A DNA stretch of 64,000 nucleotides from Vallitalea okinawensis (GTDB lineage Bacteria; Bacillota; Clostridia; Lachnospirales; PQDH01): the NCBI RefSeq assembly GCF_002964605.1, contig NZ_PQDH01000001.1, positions 248,001 to 312,000 on the forward strand, written 5' to 3'. The notes beneath the pieces are model-generated. The model saw nothing but the letters and a program-made list of their open reading frames with translations, did not search any database and was not told where the DNA came from. Position 1 is the first letter of the stretch; each line of letters begins with the position of its first letter. The translations under genes were made by a program, and so were the position numbers. Positions 31,725 to 41,834 of this stretch are shown here, in pieces.

Positions 31725-34130
31725 CTATTTAACAACAATATTTATGATTTTTTTAGGTACATAGATCTCTTTAACAATAGATTTTCCATCTAATTTACTT
31801 TCAATAGCTTCTCTAGCCGCAGATAATACTGACTCTTTATCAGCCTCTGCATCCATCTCAATAGTTGCACGAACTTTACCATTAATTTGGACTGGCAACT
31901 TAATTGTATCTTCTTTCATTTTTTCTTTATCAAATGTTGGCCATGGATTAGCAAATACAGTCTGCTCATGCCCCATTTGCCCCCATAGTTCCTCAGCAAT
32001 ATGAGGTGCAAAAGGTGCTAATAACACAATTAAGATTTCGATGGTTTCTGAATCAATACCACCTTGACTCTTATTGATATCGATCAATTTATTAGTATAC
32101 TCCATGAATCCACTAACAACAGTGTTTAAACTAAAGTTATTTAAACGCGTTGTAATTTCATAAATCATTTGATGTCTTACTTTTTCCATCTCTTTCGTTA
32201 CTGCTACTTCTTTGCCAATATTGTTAGTAACTAAATTCCAAACTTTATTAATAAAGCGGTAAACACCATCAATACCACGATCATCCCATTCAGAATCTAA
32301 TTCTGGTGGACCTACAAATAATTCGTAGATTCTTAAAGAATCACAACCATACTTTTCTACTAAATCATCAGGAGATACAACATTACCTTTTGATTTACTC
32401 ATTTTAGCACCGTTTTTACAAATCATTCCTTGATTAAATAAACGTTTAAATGGTTCTCCAAATTCAACTACACCTATATCATGTAGGAATTTAGTATAGA
32501 AACGGGCATAAAGTAAGTGAAGAACTGCATGCTCGATACCACCAACGTACATATCAACTGGCAACCACTCTTTAGCTATTTCTGGACTAACAAGTTGCTC
32601 TTTATTACGAGGATCAACATATCTTAAGAAGTACCATGATGACCCAGCCCATTGTGGCATGGTATTTGTCTCTCTTTTTGCATGACCACCACATTCAGGA
32701 CAAGTCGTATTCACCCACTCATCAATATCTGCTAATGGCGATTCACCTGTTCCTGTAGGCTCATAGGATTCTACATCAGGTAATGTCACTGGAAGGTTTT
32801 CCTCTGGAACTGGAACAGCTCCACATTTCTCACAATGAACAATTGGAATAGGTTCACCCCAATAACGTTGACGAGAAAATACCCAGTCACGCAATTTGTA
32901 ATTCGTTGTTTTCTTCCCAATATCGTGTTCTGCAAGGTAATTTGCGATAGCCTCTTTAGCTTCAAGGGACTTCATACCATCAAAGACTTGAGAATTCACC
33001 ATAACGCCTTCTTCAGTATAAGCTTCTTCAAGTGGAACTAGTTCTTCTCCTTCTTTAGCTATGACTTGAATAATAGGTAAGTCAAATCTCTTAGCAAAAG
33101 CAAAGTCTCTTTCATCATGGGCAGGTACACACATAATGGCACCCGTACCATAATCAGCCAATACATAGTCAGATATCCATATTGGTATTTTAGCACCATT
33201 GAGTGGATTAATAGCATATGAACCTGTGAATACACCTGTTTTCTCTTTATCTTGAAGACGGTCAACTGATGATTTCATGGAAGCATTGAATACGTATTTT
33301 TCAACAGCTTCTTTTTGCTCTTCAGTAGCAAGTTCTTTTACCATAGCTTGTTCTGGTGCTAATACCATAAATGTTGAACCATAAAGCGTATCAGGTCTTG
33401 TTGTAAATACTTTTATTTTGTTCTCTAAACCTTCAACTTCAAAGTCAATCTCAGCACCGTAACTTTTACCAATCCAATCAGATTGCATTTTTTTAACTTT
33501 TTCAGGCCACTCTAGACCTTCTAAATCATTTAACAATCTTTCAGCATAAGCTGTAATTTTTAACATCCATTGACGTAAGTTTTTCTTTGTTACAGAAGAA
33601 CCACAACGATCACATTCACCGTTAACAACTTCTTCATTTGCAAGACCAGTCTTACATGATGGACACCAGTTTATAGGCATCTCTTTTTCATAAGCTAAGC
33701 CTTCTTTAAACATCTTTACAAATATCCATTGAGTCCATTTATAATAATCAGGATCAGTTGTGTTCACTTCTTTATCCCAATCATAGATAGCGCTGATTTC
33801 TTTTAATTGTCTTTTAAAATTTGCTACGTTTTCTGCAGTAGCTTTAGATGGATGAACACCCATTTTGATGGCATAATTTTCAGCTGGCAATCCAAAGGCA
33901 TCCCATCCCATTGGATGTAAAACATGATAACCTTGTAGTACTTTATAACGACTCCATACATCACTTAATACATAACCTCTCCAGTGTCCTACATGAAGAC
34001 CACTACCTGATGGATAAGGGAACATATCTAAGCAATAATAATTTTCTTTTCCTTCACCAGGTTGATTAATAGGGTTTTCTTCCCAATAACCACGCCACTT
34101 TCCTTCAATCTGTTTGTGATCGTAATTCAT
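31725..34130 (-). CDS. leuS: Leucyl-tRNA synthetase
   Basis: ATG 34130 is preferred (AGGAGG 11 bases upstream; a GTG at 34139 is too close), giving 801 aa, normal for bacterial LeuRS. The HIGH motif is HVGH in YPSGSGLHVGHWRGYV, KMSKS lies in GAKMSKSKGNVVSPDD, the zinc-type CPSCKTGLANEEVVNGECDRC domain and the CP1 editing domain (TTRPDTLYGSTF, DERDFAFAKRF) are intact. It charges tRNA-Leu. Expression is controlled by a Leu T-box in the leader. Confidence 0.97.
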   Translation of the reverse strand: MNYDHKQIEGKWRGYWEENPINQPGEGKENYYCLDMFPYPSGSGLHVGHWRGYVLSDVWSRYKVLQGYHVLHPMGWDAFGLPAENYAIKMGVHPSKATAENVANFKRQLKEISAIYDWDKEVNTTDPDYYKWTQWIFVKMFKEGLAYEKEMPINWCPSCKTGLANEEVVNGECDRCGSSVTKKNLRQWMLKITAYAERLLNDLEGLEWPEKVKKMQSDWIGKSYGAEIDFEVEGLENKIKVFTTRPDTLYGSTFMVLAPEQAMVKELATEEQKEAVEKYVFNASMKSSVDRLQDKEKTGVFTGSYAINPLNGAKIPIWISDYVLADYGTGAIMCVPAHDERDFAFAKRFDLPIIQVIAKEGEELVPLEEAYTEEGVMVNSQVFDGMKSLEAKEAIANYLAEHDIGKKTTNYKLRDWVFSRQRYWGEPIPIVHCEKCGAVPVPEENLPVTLPDVESYEPTGTGESPLADIDEWVNTTCPECGGHAKRETNTMPQWAGSSWYFLRYVDPRNKEQLVSPEIAKEWLPVDMYVGGIEHAVLHLLYARFYTKFLHDIGVVEFGEPFKRLFNQGMICKNGAKMSKSKGNVVSPDDLVEKYGCDSLRIYELFVGPPELDSEWDDRGIDGVYRFINKVWNLVTNNIGKEVAVTKEMEKVRHQMIYEITTRLNNFSLNTVVSGFMEYTNKLIDINKSQGGIDSETIEILIVLLAPFAPHIAEELWGQMGHEQTVFANPWPTFDKEKMKEDTIKLPVQINGKVRATIEMDAEADKESVLSAAREAIESKLDGKSIVKEIYVPKKIINIVVK

Positions 34131-34159
34131 ACTTACCACATCCTCCTAATAAAACATAG

Positions 34160-34420
34160 TAAAATTTAAGCCTCTCATCTCTGATTTAGAGACGAAAGGC
34201 TTTATTCCGCGGTACCACTCTAGTTTACTCCAAAAGGAGTACACTTAAACTCTTTAACGATGAGTCACCGTCCTAACCTACTTCAAATTTCAGTTGGAAA
34301 CTCCAAGGTGAGTTCAATACTTTGGGGTACTGCTTTACACCAACCAGCAGCTCTCTAAAACCTTACAGTATCTACTATTCCTCTTCATAGTCTTTCTCTA
34401 CTTACCAAATAAATTGCTGT
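34160..34420 (-). promoter_or_regulatory. T-box riboswitch (Leu, CUC specifier) of leuS
   Basis: The minus-strand leader contains the T-box core TGGTACCGCGG (rc at 34207-34217) that pairs with the uncharged tRNA end, a long Stem I, and a specifier GAACUC with CUC (Leu) read from complement 34310-34312. The terminator hairpin is 34169-34203 (AAGCCTTTCGTCTCT paired with AGAGATGAGAGGCTT) followed by a T-rich tract. Uncharged tRNA-Leu should stabilise the antiterminator and turn leuS on. Confidence 0.92.
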
Positions 34421-34435
34421 ACTTAATTATTGGTT

Positions 34436-34464
34436 ATTTTAACACATCCTAATCACAAAATCAA
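34436..34464 (-). promoter_or_regulatory. Promoter of the leuS T-box transcript
   Basis: On the minus strand TTGATT (34459-34464), 17 bases, TAAAAT (34436-34441), just upstream of Stem I of the T-box. Confidence 0.7.
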
Positions 34465-34485
34465 GTTTAATTGGATTTTCTCAAA

Positions 34486-35856
34486 TTAATATATTATTTT
34501 ATCTTTATTGCAAGTGATGGATTTAACATTACCATTCAAAATTGTATTGAGAATAACTTTATTCCCCCAAAGGGTAGAAAGATATTTCAGTGTCTGATGA
34601 GCATAGGTCATTCTCAATTCTCTACCATCATATTCATGGGTCAAAACTAAAGTTCCATCACCCTTTAAAACTTCTTCAACTTTAATACATGGTATATCTC
34701 CCATCCCAACACTATTCGCAAGAGAATCTCTGATCTTCTTCCAGCCATCTCTATCAGAAATTTCTTCTATGATATAGTCTTTTTGATTTTTAGCATACTG
34801 AAACAAGTTCATTTCTTTACACAATTCTTCTGTCAGATATTTTCTTATGAAGGAATCATCTCTCTCCATTTTTCGAACTTCAAATAACTTCTGTGTACCG
34901 TATTCTTTTTCAATAGCTTCAAATAGCTTGAATCCTATAAAATAAGGGTTTATACTCCCTAAAAATGGTCTTATGACTTGATTATGACGATTTAAGAACT
35001 CTAAGTGTAAGCTTTGATGTAACTCTAATTGATTGATTATCCGATAATGCCAGAAACTTGCCCAGCCCTCATTCATGATTTTAGTTTCAATTTGTGGGAT
35101 GAAATATTTAGTTTCTGTCATCACAATTTCTAAGATGTCTTTTTCCCATTCTTCAAGATGACTGTTTTCAATCAAAAAGTTCATTATATCCTCTGTTGGT
35201 TCTAGAGGTATTTTGTTGAGATCTGGAATTTCTACATCCTTTTTCTCATCAAAAGAATTGGTAGAATTTGAGTCACGATGGTATTTCTCTATGATCATTT
35301 TTTTAAGTTCATCATGTGTTAAGTACTTCTCGCCAACAACTCTCGTTGTGTGATACTTCAAAGCGTGACCTGCATCTAAAATTCGTTCAACCTTTTCATA
35401 GCCAATAGCTGGATCTTTAATATAATCTCTAATCCTATTTGCATGATTTTTAAACATTTCTAGTGTATACTCAGCTCGAGTTCCTTCTGCAAATAAGCGA
35501 TTATTTTTGAAAAAATCATTATGCCCATAGACGTGAGCCATTGTAAGTATTTGTAGTAGCAGCGTATTGTCCCTCATAAGATAAGCAATACATGGATTGG
35601 AATTAATGACCATCTCATAAGGTAACCCTTCCAAATTATACTCGTATAAGGTCCTTTTTCTTTCATATTTTTTGCCATAGCTCCAATGTGGATAATGGGA
35701 AGGCATACCAACATAGGCTTCATAGCAGATCATGTCTTCATAACTGCAAACCTCATATTCTTGAGGATAGCAATCCAATCCTGATGATTTTACAATTTTA
35801 TTTATTTGATTATCCCACTCTTCTAACTGCTGGATTGTATAATCTATCATAGTCAT
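34486..35856 (-). CDS. spoVR: SpoVR family sporulation protein
   Basis: The 456-aa protein shows SpoVR hallmarks: EAYVGMPSHYPHWSYGKKYER, YEMVINSNPCIAYLMRDN, MAHVYGHNDFFKNN, MNEGWASFWHYRI and GSINPYFIGFKLFEAIE. In Bacillus SpoVR affects cortex formation; its biochemical activity is unknown, although the HVYGHNDF and NEGWASFWH histidines look metal-binding. Start ATG 35856 lies four bases from the yhbH stop, so the two genes are translationally coupled. It is the third gene of prkA-yhbH-spoVR. Confidence 0.95.
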   Translation of the reverse strand: MTMIDYTIQQLEEWDNQINKIVKSSGLDCYPQEYEVCSYEDMICYEAYVGMPSHYPHWSYGKKYERKRTLYEYNLEGLPYEMVINSNPCIAYLMRDNTLLLQILTMAHVYGHNDFFKNNRLFAEGTRAEYTLEMFKNHANRIRDYIKDPAIGYEKVERILDAGHALKYHTTRVVGEKYLTHDELKKMIIEKYHRDSNSTNSFDEKKDVEIPDLNKIPLEPTEDIMNFLIENSHLEEWEKDILEIVMTETKYFIPQIETKIMNEGWASFWHYRIINQLELHQSLHLEFLNRHNQVIRPFLGSINPYFIGFKLFEAIEKEYGTQKLFEVRKMERDDSFIRKYLTEELCKEMNLFQYAKNQKDYIIEEISDRDGWKKIRDSLANSVGMGDIPCIKVEEVLKGDGTLVLTHEYDGRELRMTYAHQTLKYLSTLWGNKVILNTILNGNVKSITCNKDKIIY

Positions 35857-35859
35857 GCA

Positions 35860-37032
35860 TTATCCCATCTCTCCATTTTCTTTGTCTAGTAATATCTTGA
35901 GACCGGGAATAATATCCTCCTTCCCCGTTAACTTTATGACCGAAAAATTCTTATTTTTAATCTTCTTAGTAAATTCAGTCAGTATCGTGCTGCTTGAAAT
36001 ATATCTACCGGTGGCTATTTGTCCATATCCAAATAAATTACATGTTTCACATAACTTTTTTGCAAGTTTTATGGCTTTCTCATTATCTTCTCTCCAGTTG
36101 TCTCCGTCACTACAATGAAATGCATAGACGTTCCATACTGTCGGGTTATATCTCTCCTCAACGATCTCTAGAGCCTTTTCATATCCACTACTGATAAAGG
36201 TCCCTCCTGACTCTCCTTTATGAAAAAATTCGTCCTCACTGACTTCTTTGCCCTTAGTCGTATGAGATACAAAAACCACTTCTACGCTAACGTACTTCAA
36301 TTTAACAAATTGGTATAGAAGAAAATAAAAACTTCTTGCTAAGTATTTCTTGGTTAGATCCATTGATCCTGACGTATCCATAATACAAATAACTACGGCA
36401 TTACTTTCTTTTTTTATATCTTTCCTTATATGATAATATCTCAGATCATCTTCTTTAAAAGGAAATCTTTCTTTATTGGAGTCTTCTATAGGCTTTTTGC
36501 CCCTGTTAGTAGCCTTCTCTCGCTTGATCTTCTCAATGACTGACCTCTTCTTTGCTAGACGAGGTTTAATTCCCTTTCTCTGATAACCCAATCTCTTGAA
36601 GTTCCTTTCGGATTCAATTTCACTAAACTTCTTTCTCTCCATATAAGGAAGATTTAAATCATCAAACAAATAGTTCATAAGCTCCTCTATGGTAATTTCA
36701 GTTTCATAAATATCTTCTCCTTCAGCATTTCCTGCTTGTTGATCACCATCCCCCTCTTGCATTTGCTCTCTCCCTATTGTATCGCCTCGCTTTTCGTCAC
36801 CCGCCCCTGAACCAATACCAGGTTTATTGTCTCCATAGATAAACCTATATTCTTTAATACCCTTTATAGGTATTTTGATTTTCTTGTCTTTGCTCTGACC
36901 AATTATACTTTCATCAGCTATTATGCCATCAATATTTTTTTTAATTGAATCTTCTATGAGCTTACGATGTCTAAGTCTATCTTCTGCAGACCGATCTCTC
37001 CCCTTGCTATCAAATTCTCTAAATCTACTCAT
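35860..37032 (-). CDS. yhbH: YhbH/YeaH family protein (DUF444, vWA-like)
   Basis: The 390-aa protein starts with a charged region (MSRFREFDSKGRDRSAEDRLRHRKLIEDSIKKNIDGIIA) and carries a von Willebrand A-type domain with a MIDAS motif DTSGSMD and GESGGTFISSGY. Members are always linked to PrkA and SpoVR (yeaG-yeaH-ycgB in enterobacteria). In Bacillus it is a sporulation protein, and PrkA is thought to act with it. A low-complexity GSGAGDEKRGDTIGREQ linker lies at ~75-105. The product length is normal. Confidence 0.94.
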   Translation of the reverse strand: MSRFREFDSKGRDRSAEDRLRHRKLIEDSIKKNIDGIIADESIIGQSKDKKIKIPIKGIKEYRFIYGDNKPGIGSGAGDEKRGDTIGREQMQEGDGDQQAGNAEGEDIYETEITIEELMNYLFDDLNLPYMERKKFSEIESERNFKRLGYQRKGIKPRLAKKRSVIEKIKREKATNRGKKPIEDSNKERFPFKEDDLRYYHIRKDIKKESNAVVICIMDTSGSMDLTKKYLARSFYFLLYQFVKLKYVSVEVVFVSHTTKGKEVSEDEFFHKGESGGTFISSGYEKALEIVEERYNPTVWNVYAFHCSDGDNWREDNEKAIKLAKKLCETCNLFGYGQIATGRYISSSTILTEFTKKIKNKNFSVIKLTGKEDIIPGLKILLDKENGEMG

Positions 37033-37064
37033 CCATACTCCCCCTGCTCACAAACATTTTAGCA

Positions 37065-38987
37065 CTAATCCTTCCATAAATTATTGGCAGCATATTTAAG
37101 GATGACATTACAGCAGTGCTCGCAATAACCGTTCTTTTTCATTTCATCAACCATGGCATTATATTTTTCACTTTGTTCCTTATCCCTAACCTTACTACTG
37201 GTAATGACACGACTTAGCTCTTTTACTGAAGCTGTTAACTTTTTCTCAATGGCTTCTTTTAAAGGAGGATAGCAAGTATAGTCAATTTTACCTCCATTCC
37301 TCATAACATAAAACATATAGGACGTTACATCCTGTCTGAATCCCTTCGCTGATGAACTCGTTATATTGATTTGAGATTCAATAGACTTAAGGAAAACTTC
37401 ATCGGGGTCTAATTCTTCGCCAGTACTTCTATCCTTAATTCTTGTTTTATTGACATATGCTTCTGCATGATCTAAATAATTATTAAACAAATCTTCAGCC
37501 TGCTCTTTATAACCATGAATGAATGCTTTTGTGACTTCGGATTCGAGAATTTTGCTATACTCTTTTTTCACTACATTCTGTAGAAAATTTAAGTAATTCT
37601 TCTTTGTCTCCTCATTAATGGTTAGTTCTTTTACAGACTTAATCATGGTTTCTAAAATGGCTATAGGATTGATACAATTATGTTCTGACTCCGCTATGGT
37701 TTCATCAATGGCTTTCATAATAAATCGAGGTGATATACCCGTCATACCTTCCCTCGTAGCTTCTTCTTTTAGCTCAATCACATCTATTTTCTTAGTCGCT
37801 CCTTTTTCAACAATCTCTTCACCATTATAGATTTTTAGTTTTGTTATAGGATTCACTTTGTTAGATGGAGCTAAACGGGTTAAAATAGCAAACATAGAAG
37901 CTATTTTAATCGTATGAGGAGCAATATGAGCACTGAAGTTACTCTTTTTCAACATTTTTTTATAAATTCTGATTTCCTCGTCTAATATCAAGCAGTATGG
38001 TACCTCTATCTTTACAATTCTATCCAGTATAGCTTCATTTGTATGATCTGCTTTAAATTTATTCCACTCTGCTTCATTAGAATGGGCTAATATGATCCCA
38101 TCAAAATAAATCATAGAAGACTTGCCAGGTGACGGGATGCTTTTCTCTTGCGTAGCAGTAATCATAGTATGAAGGTATTCTACTTCATTTTTGAAAACCT
38201 CGATAAATTCCACAATGCCTCTATTCCCAACATTGAAAGCTCCATTTAAAGATAACACTCTTGGGTCATCTTCGGGATAAAGATCTAATTTGGATATATC
38301 GACAGATCCTACTAGTACTGAAGTATCTTGATTATTTGGGTCAACAGGTGGAACTACCCCAATCCCTTTTCTTGATCGTATACTGAAATCTACTGCTTCT
38401 ATCTGAAACTTTTCATACTCTCCATCATAGTCATTTTTTAATCTATACCTACAAACGGGACAAAGATCTCCTTCTATTTTTATACTTAATAAGTCTTCAA
38501 ATTCTTTTCTTAGATGATTAGGTACTAGATGTAATGGTTCTTCTCTCATGGGGCATCCCTTTAGGGCATATAATGACCCACTTTTTTCCAATCCTTGTTT
38601 AAGAGCTTCCATGATTGAAGATTTTCCAGCTCCCACAGGTCCTACCAAGTATAATACTTGACGTGACTCTTCCCCTTTCATTGCAGCTGTTTGAAAATAC
38701 TTAACGATTTTCATTAGAATCTGATCAATACCAAAAAAGTCATCTTTAAAGAAATTATATTTTTTAATAATATTATTGCCATAAATCCTTCTATACTTAG
38801 GGTTTTCAGTCGTGTCAATCACTTCTATTCCTTGATCAATAATTGTCTGATACATACGCTCATGTGCTAATCTACTAAGGGATGTATCTTCCTGTAGAAG
38901 CTTTAAGTAATCAAGAAAGGTACCCTCAAAATAAAATTTCTTTCTATCTTCTCTATCTTTTTTTATAAGTTCTGAAAATTCAAACAT
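37065..38987 (-). CDS. prkA: PrkA family AAA+/serine protein kinase-like protein
   Basis: The 640-aa protein has an N-terminal AAA+ core with Walker A GPVGAGKS (116-123), the zinc-type CPVCRYRL segment, SRKGIGVVPPVDPNNQDTSVLVG, and a C-terminal PrkA kinase-like domain ending with YCEHCCNVILKYAANNLWKD. PrkA was described as a serine kinase in Bacillus and later as an AAA+ protease-like regulator required for sporulation. It is first in prkA-yhbH-spoVR, 32 bases before yhbH. A possible sporulation sigma promoter could not be read with confidence. Confidence 0.95.
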   Translation of the reverse strand: MFEFSELIKKDREDRKKFYFEGTFLDYLKLLQEDTSLSRLAHERMYQTIIDQGIEVIDTTENPKYRRIYGNNIIKKYNFFKDDFFGIDQILMKIVKYFQTAAMKGEESRQVLYLVGPVGAGKSSIMEALKQGLEKSGSLYALKGCPMREEPLHLVPNHLRKEFEDLLSIKIEGDLCPVCRYRLKNDYDGEYEKFQIEAVDFSIRSRKGIGVVPPVDPNNQDTSVLVGSVDISKLDLYPEDDPRVLSLNGAFNVGNRGIVEFIEVFKNEVEYLHTMITATQEKSIPSPGKSSMIYFDGIILAHSNEAEWNKFKADHTNEAILDRIVKIEVPYCLILDEEIRIYKKMLKKSNFSAHIAPHTIKIASMFAILTRLAPSNKVNPITKLKIYNGEEIVEKGATKKIDVIELKEEATREGMTGISPRFIMKAIDETIAESEHNCINPIAILETMIKSVKELTINEETKKNYLNFLQNVVKKEYSKILESEVTKAFIHGYKEQAEDLFNNYLDHAEAYVNKTRIKDRSTGEELDPDEVFLKSIESQINITSSSAKGFRQDVTSYMFYVMRNGGKIDYTCYPPLKEAIEKKLTASVKELSRVITSSKVRDKEQSEKYNAMVDEMKKNGYCEHCCNVILKYAANNLWKD

Positions 38988-39088
38988 CTGTATACCTCCT
39001 TCAAAAAAATAGTAAATAAGCTACAAAAGAGTATCAAAATAATAACTCTATACTTATAAATATATTTATTTGTCGCCGTAATATGTAT

Positions 39089-39119
39089 AAAAAGGTACCT
39101 AGGTTAGTCCCCAGATACC
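39089..39119 (-). terminator. Terminator of the oligo-1,6-glucosidase gene
   Basis: On the minus strand GGTATCTGGG pairs with CCTAGGTACC (two G-U pairs) around a six-base loop, followed by TTTTT. It separates malL from prkA. Confidence 0.8.
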
Positions 39120-39154
39120 AAATACGCATGTGATCTATTCAATTTATCTCAATC

Positions 39155-40828
39155 TTAGTTATTGGATTTATAGTAAACCGTAGCTTCGTATGGACGTAAA
39201 GATAATTTACTTTGGATACTAAGCTTATTTCTTTCATAATTACTTATTAAAAGTTTATGATCTAAATATTTATCATCTACACAAAAGTCAATTGATTTTT
39301 CACAGAAATTCAAAATAACCAATAGATCTTGATCATTGAAAGTTCTTGTATAGACAAATAACTCCTCACTTTCTTCAAGTAATTCCATGAATTCACCATA
39401 AACAAAAACTGGATATTTTTTTCTAAGCTGTATCAATTGTTTATAATAGTTAAATATTGAGTTTTTATCCCCTACTGACTTCATCGCATTGATTTGTTCA
39501 TAATTAGGGTTAACTTTAATCCAAGGTTGACCAGTAGTAAAACCAGCATGTTCCGAATCATCCCATTGCATAGGTGTTCTAGCATTATCTCTACCACGCT
39601 GATGAATTTTTGCTAATAGTTCTTCTTCACTAGTACCTTGTTTACTTGCCTCATTATACATGTTAATGGATTCAATGTCTTGGTACTCATTGATATTTTT
39701 AAAAGCAACATTGGTCATACCTATTTCCTCACCTTGATAAATATAAGGTGTACCTTTTAATGTATGCAGCATGGTTGCTAACATCTTAGCACTTTCGACA
39801 CGGTATTCTTTATCATTACCAAAACGGGATACTTGACGTGGCTGATCATGATTATTGAGATAGAGGCTATTCCACCCTTCATCAGCTAACCCTAATTGCC
39901 ATTTTCTGATGATAGCTTTAAAATCTGTTAAGCACCACTCTTTATAATCCCACTTATTCCCCTTTTGATGATCGACACCCATTAGTTCAAACTGAAAGAC
40001 CATATTTAACTCATGGCGATCCTCTCCAGAATATAACTTTGCATCTTCTACGGTAACACCAGGTGTCTCCCCTACTGTCAATGTATCATATTTAGATAAA
40101 ACAACCTCATTCATTTCACGCAAATAGTCATGTACTTTAGGCCCATTTAAGAAATATTGACCTCCAAATTTATAACCTTTCTCTTGAGATACAGAAGGTA
40201 ATTCAGGTACTTTTGAAATCATGTTGATGACATCCATTCTAAATCCATCAACACCCTGCTCTAACCACCAAATCATCATATCATAAACTTCTTGCCTTAC
40301 TTTTTCATTTTCCCAATTTAAATCCGGCTGTTTTCTACTAAATAGATGGAGATAATATTCCTCAGTATCTTCGTCATACTCCCAAGTAGAGCCACTGAAA
40401 TAGGAAACCCAATCATTAGGTTCTTCACCCTTTTCTCCACTACGCCATATATAGTAATCACGATATGGATTATTTTTATCTTTTCTAGATTCAATAAACC
40501 ATTGATGTTCATCAGAAGTATGGTTAACCACTAAATCCATTAATAATTTAATACCCCTTTTATGCATCTCTTGAATCATACGTTGCCAATCTTCTAGAGT
40601 ACCAAACTCTTTCATAATAGCACGATAATCACTTATATCATAACCATTATCATCATTTGGTGATTGATAACATGGTGATAACCAGACCACATCTACTCCC
40701 AATTCCGCAAGATAATCTAACTTTTCTGTTATACCATTTAAGTCACCTATACCATCACCATTGCTATCATTAAAGCTTCGAGGGTATATCTGATAAACAA
40801 CAGCTTCTTTCCACCATTGACGTTTCAT
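39155..40828 (-). CDS. malL: Oligo-1,6-glucosidase / alpha-glucosidase (GH13_31)
   Basis: ATG 40828 (second of two ATGs, six bases after AGAGGAGG) gives 557 aa. The Ca-binding loop DSNGDGIGD (21-29), LVVNHTSDEH, nucleophile Asp199 (GFRMDV), acid/base Glu254 (TVGETPGV) and Asp328 (LNNHDQPR) are intact. Val200 directly after the nucleophile is the residue associated with alpha-1,6 preference (isomaltose type), as opposed to Thr/Ala in maltases. It is cytoplasmic. The gene is divergent from a GntR/UTRA regulator, with an ATGTCATGACAT palindrome between them, so it may belong to that regulon rather than to the LacI block. Confidence 0.93.
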   Translation of the reverse strand: MKRQWWKEAVVYQIYPRSFNDSNGDGIGDLNGITEKLDYLAELGVDVVWLSPCYQSPNDDNGYDISDYRAIMKEFGTLEDWQRMIQEMHKRGIKLLMDLVVNHTSDEHQWFIESRKDKNNPYRDYYIWRSGEKGEEPNDWVSYFSGSTWEYDEDTEEYYLHLFSRKQPDLNWENEKVRQEVYDMMIWWLEQGVDGFRMDVINMISKVPELPSVSQEKGYKFGGQYFLNGPKVHDYLREMNEVVLSKYDTLTVGETPGVTVEDAKLYSGEDRHELNMVFQFELMGVDHQKGNKWDYKEWCLTDFKAIIRKWQLGLADEGWNSLYLNNHDQPRQVSRFGNDKEYRVESAKMLATMLHTLKGTPYIYQGEEIGMTNVAFKNINEYQDIESINMYNEASKQGTSEEELLAKIHQRGRDNARTPMQWDDSEHAGFTTGQPWIKVNPNYEQINAMKSVGDKNSIFNYYKQLIQLRKKYPVFVYGEFMELLEESEELFVYTRTFNDQDLLVILNFCEKSIDFCVDDKYLDHKLLISNYERNKLSIQSKLSLRPYEATVYYKSNN

Positions 40829-40910
40829 AGTCATCCTCCTCTAATGAAATAATTCTACTGACCTAACACTAACATTAAATAGAGAATGATGTCAATACTT
40901 ATTTGTTATA

Positions 40911-40922
40911 ATGTCATGACAT
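40911..40922. promoter_or_regulatory. GntR/UTRA operator, copy 1
   Basis: ATGTCATGACAT is a perfect 12-bp palindrome between malL and the divergent regulator; an identical copy lies before the kinase gene (41794-41805). Confidence 0.82.
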
Positions 40923-40930
40923 ATTTATAA

Positions 40931-40959
40931 TTGAATTTTGCTTCAACCTATGTTATATT
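40931..40959 (+). promoter_or_regulatory. Promoter of the GntR/UTRA regulator
   Basis: TTGAAT (40931-40936), 17 bases, TATATT (40954-40959). The operator sits directly upstream of the -35 box. Confidence 0.65.
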
Positions 40960-41025
40960 ATAAAAGAATTGAATGATTGCAATAGAAAAAATATCTATTC
41001 ATATAGATCATGTGAGGTTATTGAT

Positions 41026-41769
41026 ATGTTTTCAAACACAACTATCGATAAAAACACCCCTATTCCCCTTTATTATCAGCTGAAACAAATCATCTTAGAT
41101 GATATCAAAAACGGTCATCTGACCCCAGGGGATATGATACCTGCTGAACTGGAACTAACTAAAATGTTTAATTTAAGTAGAACCACTGTTCGTCAGGCTA
41201 TTATTGAATTAGTCAACGAGGGGCATCTTTATCGCATTAAAGGAAAAGGTACATTCATTGCTAAACCCAAAATCGAACAAGATTTTATGACTAAGATTGA
41301 GTCTTTCAAGGAACAAATGTTTAGAAAAGGCTATACCCCAAGTACAAAAGTATTAGAGAAAAGAATTTTGAATGCTACCGGCGATATTGCCAAAAATTTA
41401 GTTATTTCTGAAGGGGATCTTACATTAAAATTGAAAAGACTGCGTTATGCTGATTCAGATCCAATAGTTATTGTAGATACTTATTTATCTGCTAACTATT
41501 GCAACCACGTTTATGATTATAATCTAGCAGATGTATCCTTATACGATATACTGTCCATGAAATCAGAAACAAAAATAGTCCGCATTCAAAGAACAGTAGA
41601 AGCTTCAGTCGCTGGTAAATATGAAAGTGATTTACTATGCATTCCAGAAGGTTTTCCTATTCAAATTTTTCATTCTATTGGTTATAATACTAATAACATA
41701 CCAATGGAATATTCAATCGCAAAATACCGTGGAGATATGAGTAAGTTTAAAGTGACCATTACCTTATAA
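41026..41769 (+). CDS. GntR family regulator, HutC/UTRA subfamily
   Basis: ATG 41026 (after GAGGTTATTG) gives 247 aa; an earlier in-frame ATG at 40969 has no site. The N-terminal winged helix (IPLYYQLKQIILDDIKNGHLTPGDMIPAELELTKMF..., LSRTTVRQAIIELVNEGHLYRIKGKGTFI) is followed by a UTRA effector domain (FKEQMFRKGYTPST..., GDLTLKLKRLRYADSDPIVI, IPMEYSIAKYRGDMSKF). UTRA proteins bind sugar phosphates or similar ligands. Two identical palindromes flank the gene and are its likely operators, so it should control itself, the following sugar operon and perhaps malL. Confidence 0.9.
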   Translation: MFSNTTIDKNTPIPLYYQLKQIILDDIKNGHLTPGDMIPAELELTKMFNLSRTTVRQAIIELVNEGHLYRIKGKGTFIAKPKIEQDFMTKIESFKEQMFRKGYTPSTKVLEKRILNATGDIAKNLVISEGDLTLKLKRLRYADSDPIVIVDTYLSANYCNHVYDYNLADVSLYDILSMKSETKIVRIQRTVEASVAGKYESDLLCIPEGFPIQIFHSIGYNTNNIPMEYSIAKYRGDMSKFKVTITL

Positions 41770-41793
41770 GCTAATGGCTCATTTTATTTATAT

Positions 41794-41805
41794 ATGTCAT
41801 GACAT
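41794..41805. promoter_or_regulatory. GntR/UTRA operator, copy 2
   Basis: An identical ATGTCATGACAT palindrome lies 29 bases before the kinase start codon. No good -10/-35 pair was found around it. Confidence 0.82.
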
Positions 41806-41834
41806 AATAACATAAAGCAAGGAGGTTACATTTC